Shown here: positions 26,936 to 33,238 of the stretch, piece after piece
Position numbering within the stretch: the first letter of the stretch is position 1
How the letters are laid out: each line of letters opens with the position of its first letter
Assembly: GCA_023954655.1 (NCBI GenBank)
Contig: JAGSHH010000010.1
Coordinates: 1 to 33,238 of the forward strand
Direction of reading: 5' to 3'
Length of the DNA stretch: 33,238 bases
Source of the DNA: Colwelliaceae bacterium
GTDB lineage: Bacteria; Pseudomonadota; Gammaproteobacteria; Enterobacterales; Alteromonadaceae
The notes under the pieces: generated by a model
The model's input: the letters and a program-made list of their open reading frames with translations, nothing else
Databases searched by the model: none
Told to the model about the DNA's origin: nothing
Program-made: the position numbers and the translations under genes

Positions 26936-28669
26936 ATGAATGACTATAACTTAACGCAAACACATGCAATCGCAAAAACCATTTTAAATGGATTTGAGCG
27001 ACATATATTTTTATTTAGTGAATTAACACGTTCAGCAAAGGAGCGCTTTGAAAAGTGCCAATGGCAAGAAATTCAAAATGCGGCAAGTGAGCGTACTGAT
27101 TACTTTGATAAACGTGTCACCGAAACACTTCAGACAATAAAACAAGACTTTGGAATTGAATTATTAGAAATAAAATTATGGCAAAACGTTAAGTCGTGTT
27201 ACATCCAACTTTTACAAAATCATCCACAATCTGAGCTAGCAGAGAGTTTTTATAATTCTGTTTTTTGTCACCTTTTCGAACGAAAATATTATCACAATGA
27301 CTTTATTTTTGTTGAAGCAAGTAACATTGAAGATCAGCCAATATCAGCGGCTAAAATCTATACACGCTATAACCCCGCTGAAAAAGGGTTAAGTAAAACA
27401 ATTACCGATATTATTAGAAAAGCGAGTTTCTCAGCTAGATTCATACAACCCAAAAAAGAGTTTAGTAGCCTAGTTAAAGCGTTTATTAAAAAGCCTGAAT
27501 TAGCTAAATATTCTTTAAAAGAACTTAAGCTTGATATTTTAAATTTCACTTTTTATCGAAATAAAGGCGCCTACATTATTGGCAGAGTAATATCGCCAAG
27601 TGGTGAAACACCTTTTATTGTCTCGATAATTAATAATGAAGAAACAGGGCTACACCTTGATGCTTTATTGACTGACCCTGAAAACATGGCAGTAGTATTT
27701 GGTTTTGCTCGCTCTTACTTTTTTGTAGATTGCTTTTACCCTCAGGCCCTCGTCAATTTTTTACAACGATTAATACCTCATAAAACACGAGCAGATTTAT
27801 ATTCAGCTATTGGCTTTCACAAACAGGGGAAAACACAGTTTTATCGAGATTTTTTGAATCATTTAGACAATAGCGATGACCAATTTAAACTGGCTGATGG
27901 CATAAAAGGAATGGTAATGTCGGTATTTACTCTACCTTCATACCCTTACGTTTTTAAAATTATTAAAGATAAGTTTGCTCCAAGCAAAAAAATGACCAAA
28001 AAAGACGTTAAATCAAAATACCGGTTAGTTAAGCTTCATGACAGAGTGGGCAGAATGGCAGATACCATGGAATATTCAGAAGTTGCTTTTCCAAAAGAGC
28101 GATTTTCTCAAGAGTTACTCGATGAATTAATGTTAGTAGCTCCTTCTATCATTCGTTTTGAAGATAACTTTATCATCATCCAACATTTATACATTGAACG
28201 GAGAATGACACCGCTTAATATTTATTTAGCCAATGCTAATGATGAAGAAATAGAAGAAGCAATGTTCGGCTACGGGGAGGCGATAAAACAACTTATTGCA
28301 GCAAATATATTCCCTGGTGACATGCTTTTAAAAAATTTCGGTGTCACTCGCCATGGCCGAGTTATATTTTATGATTATGATGAAATTACGTATATGAATG
28401 AAGTTAACTTTAGAGTAAAACCAGAAGCAATAACAGAAGAACAAATATATGCCGCTGAGCCCTGGTACTCTGTAGCACCTGGCGATATGTTTCCAGAAGA
28501 ATTAGCAACATTTGCATTAGCAAATCTTAAATACCGTAAAGCGTTTTTAATTCATCACAGCGAATTATTAGAAGCAAGCTATCGGCAACAGCGCCAAAAA
28601 AATATTCAAGAAGGGATATTTGAAGATGTTTATCCGTACCCAAAAGAATTAAAGTTACTTCAATCATAA
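26936..28669 (+). CDS. aceK: Isocitrate dehydrogenase kinase/phosphatase
   Basis: A 577-residue bifunctional enzyme that phosphorylates and dephosphorylates isocitrate dehydrogenase, steering isocitrate into the glyoxylate shunt when cells grow on acetate or fatty acids. The N-terminal regulatory domain has AIAKTILNGFERHIFLF. The kinase domain has the ATP-binding GMVMSVFTLPSYPYVFKIIKDKFAP and KSKYRLVKLHDRVGRMADTMEY, and the catalytic NFGVTRHGRVIFYDYDEI segment. Length is the family norm. In E. coli it is the last gene of aceBAK; here it stands alone next to queA, so control must be local. The inverted repeats just upstream may provide it. No aceA or aceB is in the window. Confidence 0.97.
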   Translation: MNDYNLTQTHAIAKTILNGFERHIFLFSELTRSAKERFEKCQWQEIQNAASERTDYFDKRVTETLQTIKQDFGIELLEIKLWQNVKSCYIQLLQNHPQSELAESFYNSVFCHLFERKYYHNDFIFVEASNIEDQPISAAKIYTRYNPAEKGLSKTITDIIRKASFSARFIQPKKEFSSLVKAFIKKPELAKYSLKELKLDILNFTFYRNKGAYIIGRVISPSGETPFIVSIINNEETGLHLDALLTDPENMAVVFGFARSYFFVDCFYPQALVNFLQRLIPHKTRADLYSAIGFHKQGKTQFYRDFLNHLDNSDDQFKLADGIKGMVMSVFTLPSYPYVFKIIKDKFAPSKKMTKKDVKSKYRLVKLHDRVGRMADTMEYSEVAFPKERFSQELLDELMLVAPSIIRFEDNFIIIQHLYIERRMTPLNIYLANANDEEIEEAMFGYGEAIKQLIAANIFPGDMLLKNFGVTRHGRVIFYDYDEITYMNEVNFRVKPEAITEEQIYAAEPWYSVAPGDMFPEELATFALANLKYRKAFLIHHSELLEASYRQQRQKNIQEGIFEDVYPYPKELKLLQS

Positions 28670-28807
28670 GCCTAGCAGTGCTTGAACATGATTCAATATA
28701 GAAGCAGTGAAAAGGAAAATAACTAATTAGAGCAAAAGGCATAGCATTAAAGGCTGCCATTGATTGCACATTTATTAGACGAACAGTATAAAATTAGTAT
28801 TTAGCGC

Positions 28808-28835
28808 TTTACCTTTGGATTTGCTTGGGTATAAT
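28808..28835 (+). promoter_or_regulatory. Sigma-70 promoter of tRNA-Trp
   Basis: A perfect -10 TATAAT (28830-28835) follows a TTTACC -35 (28808-28813) with a 16-bp spacer. The mature tRNA begins 13 nt past the -10 box. Confidence 0.75.
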
Positions 28836-28848
28836 TCGTCTCCGTTGC

Positions 28849-28925
28849 AGGGGTGTAGTTCCAATTGGTAGAACAGCGGTCTCCAAAACCGACGGTTGGG
28901 AGTTCGAATCTCTCCACCCCTGCCA
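28849..28925 (+). tRNA. tRNA-Trp (CCA)
   Basis: A full cloverleaf with an AGGGGTG/CACCCCT acceptor stem, D-arm GTTC...GAAC, anticodon loop CTCCAAA (28881-28887; anticodon CCA at 28883-28885), T-arm GGGAG-TTCGAAT-CTCTC and encoded CCA (28923-28925). The anticodon stem has one terminal G-A mismatch (GCGGT/ACCGA), the other four pairs being intact. It is a single-tRNA unit with its own promoter. No integrase or duplicated 3' end is nearby, so it is not occupied by an island within the window. Confidence 0.97.
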
Positions 28926-29153
28926 TTCTTTTCTAATAACTTATTTCTACTATTTTTTCTTAAGTAAATAATTCTAAACGCTAATAGAAACAAAACAGAT
29001 ACATAATTCTGTAACCTACTGAACTTATGCAGTGCATAATATAATCAATAGTTAGTTTTAGCTCAGTTTATCGTTTAACTTTCTGAATCCCTGATTGCAC
29101 TTTCTAACCTGATATTTAGTAAGTTAAGTTGTCGATTATAGGTTGTTTATTAT

Positions 29154-32100
29154 ATGAAGTTTTTTTGTCATTACAAAATTTTCTATACACTGGCACTCGT
29201 GTTCTTTTGTTATTTATTACCTACAGCAAATGCAGCAGATAAAGCTGTTTCCACCAAATATTTCTATAAAAAATATCAAAGTATTTTTACAAAAAATAAT
29301 TTACCAGATCATGAAAAAATAACGCGAGGACAAACGCTTCTTTTTGACATAAATGAAAATCAACATCCTCAAATAGCATCCTTAACATATTTAAAGTTAA
29401 TGCACTTGAGTGCTAAAAAGGCCGATAAAGAAAGATTTAACCTATGGAAAAATAAATTAATCGGATTGACTTTATCTAAGAGTGATCAAAACGTTATCAA
29501 CTTTCTTGCCGAACTATACAGCATGGCACTGAACCACAATGAAGGGCAGTATATTATTGCCATTTCCCAAGGGGAATCACTTAAAAAACAATTGAATGGC
29601 TTTAATACTCAGCAAAAAGATAACTTCGTTGATAATAAACTTTTTCTAAGCGAGCTTAATAAAGCCACTTTGCTTAATTTACTAGGAGATAGTTTTTTTC
29701 GCACCTCAGAATTCGAAGCTGCTCAACAACACTTTCTTTTCGCTATGGATATTTATAAAAAATATAATATCTCAAAAGGAAAGATAAAAATTTATAACAA
29801 TTTATCAATGATAAGTTGGGCTCAACAAAATTATGAAGAAGCTATTTATCTATTAAAAGAGTCATTAGTCATTTCAAAAGAATCACCAGATGAAGAAAGT
29901 TATTTAACGGGGCTAACAAATTTAGGTATCTATTACGCTGAGGATGAACAATTTGATAATGCCCTGTCCTCATACAATAAGGTATTAGATCATCCGAATA
30001 TTAATCAATATTCAAAAATTCAAATACAAGCACTTATTTCAAAAGCTGAATCTTTTCAATCGATAGGCGAGTTTGCTAAAAGTGAACAACTTATTCAGCA
30101 ATCATTATTAATCAGTACTCAAACAAATGACGAGATAAACCTCACCATTTCTAAAGTAGCATTAGCTGACTTATTAACGCATCAAGGAAAATTTGATCTT
30201 GCTTTAAACTTTTATCTTAAAGCAATGAAGCATTTTAAAGAATTAAACCTCATTAATAATGAAGTAAAAACCCTTTTACAAATAAGTAATTTATATAAAA
30301 AACAAGGACAACTAAATAAAGCACTAATATATTTAGAATTATATAATGAGCGTAGTATCGAAATATTAGTTAAGGCTCAAAAAAGCTCGATAATAAATTT
30401 ACATGCGAAATATCAAGTAAAATCTCAAGAAGAAAAAATAAATTTACTCAAACAAGAAAATGAGCTTAACTCTGCAGAAATAAAACAAACTAGTGTTCAA
30501 AAGAAATATATTCTACTTATAAGTATGTTTGTTCTCATATTGATATTACTTTTATCTAGGATCTATTACTCTCGTCAACAATCATTACGCTTAAAAATTC
30601 ATAATGATGAAATAAAAGATAATGAGAAACAATTATTACTGCTGTCTCATGCTTTTAGTAAAACCTCAGATGCAGTTTGGATCACCAATGCAGATTTTGA
30701 AATAGAATCAGTAAACAATGCCTTCGTTCAACATACTCACAAAACCAAACATGAAGTTATCGGCAAAAAAGTAAACTTTGCTAGTATTAAAGGTCAAGAT
30801 GATAATCTTGCTAGAAAAATAATGCTTCAAGCTAAAATAGACGAAATGTGGCACGGAGAGTTATTTGATGAGCGATCAGAGGGTGAAATATACCGTATAG
30901 AACTTGATATTGAAGTAATAAAAAATGAGCAGAATGATATCATTCATTATTTAGGCGTTTTTAGGGATATTACTGAACGCAATAAGTCTCAAGAGCAACT
31001 AACAAAATTCGCAACACACGATGATTTGACAGGTTTGCCAAACAGAACCTTATTAGACCAACTCATTAAACAATCTTGCTTAAACGCAAAGCATTCTAAG
31101 AAAACACCTACATTATTATTACTTGATGTAAATGGCTTTAAGAAAATCAACGATTCTTTTGGTCATAAAACTGGCGATAATGTTATCCGTGAAATATCGG
31201 AACGTTTAAAATCCAAACTCTATTCTAAAGATGTAATTGCTCGAATTAATGGTGCTGAGTTTTGTATTCTAGCCGAATTAAATGAACCCAAACGCAGCGC
31301 TGCTCGTGTTGCACAAAAAATTATATCCATTTTTGATTCACCTTTTGTTGTAGACAACACGTCATTACCTTTAACTGCAAGTATGGGAATTAGTTTATAT
31401 CCCGATGATAGTATCACTCCACAGGGATTACTTAAAAACTCAGCAATTGCAATGCTCGATGTCAAAAATAGTGATAGTTATCGCTATCGTTTTTTTGAAG
31501 AACATATGAACAATGAAGTTGCAAAACAACTGGAACTAGAGCAAAAGTTACTCAATGCAATAGTAAATAAACATTTTGAATTTTATTATCAACCGGTAGT
31601 CAACACTAAAACTGACTGTATAACAGGCGCTGAAGCATTAATACGTTGGATAGAACCAGATGGTACAGTGATATCCCCAGCTCAATTTATTCCTCTCGCC
31701 GAACAAGCTGGCTTTATTGACCAAATTGATCGTATTACTATCGATAAAGTTTTTGAGCAAGTATCAAAATGGCAACTTGACGGTAAAAATTTTGGTGCCA
31801 TCTCTATTAATATATCAGGAAAAATGTTTTCACAACCTTCTGAATTGTTAACAATGTTACAGGCTAAGTTAAGTCAATTTTCTATACCCGCTAATTGTAT
31901 AAAAATAGAAATTACAGAAGGCATGTTATTACATAATATTGACCAAGCTATTGAAACAATGAAAAGCATAAAATTATTAGGGTTCCAATTAGCACTAGAT
32001 GATTTTGGAACTGGCTTTTCATCCCTCAATTATTTGAAAAAATTTCCTATCGATATATTAAAAGTAGACCGAAGTTTTATTATGGGTATGCATGAATGCG

Positions 32101-32303
32101 CTACGGACCAAAGTATTGTTCGCTCTATCATTTCATTAGCACATACGCTTAATTTAAAAGTAGTTGGTGAAGGTGTTGAATTAGATGAACATTTAGATGA
32201 ATTAAAGAAAATGAATTGTGAAGAATATCAAGGTTATGTCTATAGTAAACCAGTCCCGTTAGAATCATTCGAAACTTTATTGAGTACGTCAGTAAAACAA
32301 TAG
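29154..32303 (+). CDS. Membrane TPR-PAS-GGDEF(degenerate)-EAL cyclic-di-GMP signalling protein
   Basis: A 1049-residue protein. It has a signal sequence (cleavage near TANA, residue 27), a periplasmic helical region with tetratricopeptide repeats (about 165-400, e.g. LLNLLGDSFFRTSEFEAA, TNLGIYYAEDEQFDNA), one membrane helix (452-469) and a PAS domain (~495-610). A GGDEF domain (~615-780) follows, with the active-site motif reduced to NGAEF (699-703). The C-terminal EAL domain (~795-1040) keeps E827-A828-L829, N887, E919, D949-D950, K970, E1006 and Q1026, the set needed for metal and c-di-GMP hydrolysis. It is thus probably a phosphodiesterase whose dead GGDEF may bind GTP as a regulator. TPR repeats likely sense a periplasmic partner. 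It stands alone, with only a weak ribosome binding site. Confidence 0.94.
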   Translation: MKFFCHYKIFYTLALVFFCYLLPTANAADKAVSTKYFYKKYQSIFTKNNLPDHEKITRGQTLLFDINENQHPQIASLTYLKLMHLSAKKADKERFNLWKNKLIGLTLSKSDQNVINFLAELYSMALNHNEGQYIIAISQGESLKKQLNGFNTQQKDNFVDNKLFLSELNKATLLNLLGDSFFRTSEFEAAQQHFLFAMDIYKKYNISKGKIKIYNNLSMISWAQQNYEEAIYLLKESLVISKESPDEESYLTGLTNLGIYYAEDEQFDNALSSYNKVLDHPNINQYSKIQIQALISKAESFQSIGEFAKSEQLIQQSLLISTQTNDEINLTISKVALADLLTHQGKFDLALNFYLKAMKHFKELNLINNEVKTLLQISNLYKKQGQLNKALIYLELYNERSIEILVKAQKSSIINLHAKYQVKSQEEKINLLKQENELNSAEIKQTSVQKKYILLISMFVLILILLLSRIYYSRQQSLRLKIHNDEIKDNEKQLLLLSHAFSKTSDAVWITNADFEIESVNNAFVQHTHKTKHEVIGKKVNFASIKGQDDNLARKIMLQAKIDEMWHGELFDERSEGEIYRIELDIEVIKNEQNDIIHYLGVFRDITERNKSQEQLTKFATHDDLTGLPNRTLLDQLIKQSCLNAKHSKKTPTLLLLDVNGFKKINDSFGHKTGDNVIREISERLKSKLYSKDVIARINGAEFCILAELNEPKRSAARVAQKIISIFDSPFVVDNTSLPLTASMGISLYPDDSITPQGLLKNSAIAMLDVKNSDSYRYRFFEEHMNNEVAKQLELEQKLLNAIVNKHFEFYYQPVVNTKTDCITGAEALIRWIEPDGTVISPAQFIPLAEQAGFIDQIDRITIDKVFEQVSKWQLDGKNFGAISINISGKMFSQPSELLTMLQAKLSQFSIPANCIKIEITEGMLLHNIDQAIETMKSIKLLGFQLALDDFGTGFSSLNYLKKFPIDILKVDRSFIMGMHECATDQSIVRSIISLAHTLNLKVVGEGVELDEHLDELKKMNCEEYQGYVYSKPVPLESFETLLSTSVKQ

Positions 32304-32332
32304 ATGTGATCTAATATAAAAAGTTAACACTT

Positions 32333-32374
32333 AACAATTATCAAATTGCTATTTATACTAGGATAATTGTTTTA
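32333..32374 (+). terminator. Candidate hairpin between the GGDEF/EAL gene and holD
   Basis: Perfect 10-bp arms AACAATTATC (32333-32342) and GATAATTGTT (32362-32371) enclose a 19-nt loop and run into TTTT. The AT-rich stem and long loop make it a weak terminator; it could instead be an operator for holD-rimI. Confidence 0.4.
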
Positions 32375-32399
32375 TCTTCTACAGTTACGTTGTTATTAA

Positions 32400-32780
32400 A
32401 TGAGTATTACCACAAGACAATTAAGTCACTTAAAAGAAATGGGCATCGGCTTGTGGCAACGAAAATCATTAACTGACCCTAATCAATCTAAAAAACAAAA
32501 GCCAACTAAAGATAGTAATATTGAACAAGTCAGTGAAGAAATAATAAACCAAATAATATTTAAAGATATTTTATTGGCATTGACGATAGAGCCCGTTGAT
32601 ATTTCATGGGAAGCAACACATATTAATTTAGGGCTATTTAATTGGCAATTTGTTGATAACGACAATATTACCTTTGATAAAAACATTCTAACAACGCCAA
32701 GTATCCAATCAATTACTCAATCACTTTCAATTAAAAGAAAACTATGGCAAATAATCATTCAACATAATTTAATCTCTTAA
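32400..32780 (+). CDS. holD: DNA polymerase III psi subunit
   Basis: A 126-residue protein. The N-terminus (RQLSHLKEMGIGLWQRK) matches the HolD helix that binds the chi subunit (in E. coli, LQQLGITQW). Psi links chi and single-strand-binding protein to the clamp loader. Overall conservation is low, as is usual for HolD, but the position directly upstream of rimI is the standard gammaproteobacterial arrangement and supports the call. No strong ribosome binding site is seen. Confidence 0.82.
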   Translation: MSITTRQLSHLKEMGIGLWQRKSLTDPNQSKKQKPTKDSNIEQVSEEIINQIIFKDILLALTIEPVDISWEATHINLGLFNWQFVDNDNITFDKNILTTPSIQSITQSLSIKRKLWQIIIQHNLIS

Positions 32781-32789
32781 GTATTTTAT

Positions 32790-33238
32790 ATGACTCTTAA
32801 ATTTTTCCCTATTACACTTGAAGATGTCACTCAGTTAATGACTATTGAAAACGACTGTCATTCTCACCCATGGAGTGAAAAAACATTTAAAAGCTGCATT
32901 GGCGGACGTTATTTTGGCTATTACCTTATTGATGATAACAATTTAATTGGCTTTTATATTGGCGAGCATGTCATAGGCGAAGCAACGTTAATGGATATTT
33001 GTGTATCCTCTACTTACCAAGGAAATGGCTACGGTAAATATTTACTTAATCATTATACTCATGAAGCTAAAGGACTCGGAGCCGAAAAGTTATTACTCGA
33101 AGTCAGGGCAAAAAACATATCAGCTTTGATGATGTACATCAACTCAGGTTATTCAGAAATAGCAAGAAGAACAGGTTACTATCCAAGTGCTGTCGGTTTT
33201 GGTTATGAAGATGCTATTGTGATGGAAAAAAAATTATA
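32790..33238 (+). CDS. rimI: Ribosomal protein S18 alanine N-acetyltransferase RimI (3' end cut by window)
   Basis: 149 codons are present and the frame is still open at the window edge, close to the usual ~150-residue length. It is a GNAT fold acetyltransferase: the N-terminal ITLEDVTQLMTIENDCHSHPWSE is the RimI signature, acetyl-CoA binding motif A is VSSTYQGNGYGKYLL (Q/R-x-x-G-x-G/A), and the C-terminal NISALMMYINSGYSEIARRTGYYP matches the family. It acetylates the N-terminal alanine of S18. The ATG lies 9 nt after the holD stop. Confidence 0.94.
   Translation, partial: MTLKFFPITLEDVTQLMTIENDCHSHPWSEKTFKSCIGGRYFGYYLIDDNNLIGFYIGEHVIGEATLMDICVSSTYQGNGYGKYLLNHYTHEAKGLGAEKLLLEVRAKNISALMMYINSGYSEIARRTGYYPSAVGFGYEDAIVMEKKL

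Noticed and set aside
28849-28925. tRNA-Trp as an integration site for a genomic island
   Set aside because: No integrase, no repeated tRNA 3' end and no mobile genes on either side within the window.
28775-28993. A 72-codon minus-strand frame across the tRNA-Trp gene
   Set aside because: It is the antisense of the tRNA; the GGEIRTPNRRFW string is a well-known artefact of reading tRNA genes backwards.

Overview
The window looks like chromosomal DNA from a low-GC marine gammaproteobacterium of the Alteromonadales, of the Colwellia/Thalassotalea type. The reasons are the AT-rich codon use, a TonB-dependent receptor beside an S9 peptidase, the standard gammaproteobacterial queA-tgt-yajC-secD-secF and holD-rimI orders, aceK, and an H-NOX/histidine-kinase nitric oxide module. 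I see no insertion sequence, integrase, phage gene or CRISPR array. The species assignment is inference from gene content.

Layout. 1-2960: the 3' end of a TonB-dependent receptor and a secreted S9 peptidase, each followed by an intrinsic terminator. 3290-6400 (minus strand): 4-hydroxyphenylpyruvate dioxygenase (hpd) and an NhaC-family transporter, with a TyrR-box-like site between them. This suggests tyrosine uptake and catabolism. 6520-9280: a periplasmic SBP_bac_3-like protein, a sulfotransferase-like gene with no canonical start codon, and a convergent periplasmic M24 peptidase. 9500-14270: a three-gene operon (GltD-like FAD/NADPH/Fe-S subunit, KorA, KorB) that resembles the NADP-linked 2-oxoglutarate oxidoreductase KorABC of Azoarcus/Thauera.

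14490-20300 is the most interesting block. A stand-alone HD-GYP phosphodiesterase converges on a two-gene minus-strand operon: a receiver protein with a catalytically degraded HD-GYP domain, then an NtrC-type response regulator. That operon diverges from an H-NOX nitric oxide sensor and its histidine kinase. This is a variant of the H-NOX/HnoK/HnoB/HnoC/HnoD cyclic-di-GMP network known from Shewanella oneidensis. No EAL-type HnoB is present, an AAA+ sigma-54-type regulator is in the cluster, and a perfect inverted repeat lies in the divergent promoter region. Directly downstream, 20302-20737 looks like a scar where two gene fragments meet. One is the 3' part of a DUF1194-like, PEP-CTERM-like protein. 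The other is an unidentified fragment on the opposite strand. A small secreted protein follows.

21160-26740 (minus strand): the queuosine/Sec operon queA-tgt-yajC-secD-secF with a strong terminator. 26840-28670: aceK, preceded by a cluster of inverted repeats. 28808-28925: tRNA-Trp(CCA) with its own promoter. 29154-32303: a membrane TPR-PAS-GGDEF-EAL protein with a degenerate GGDEF motif and an intact EAL domain. 32400-end: holD and a rimI gene cut by the window edge.

Taken together this is mostly conserved chromosomal backbone with signalling islands. Cyclic-di-GMP turnover (HD-GYP, dead HD-GYP, EAL) and NO sensing are the recurring theme.
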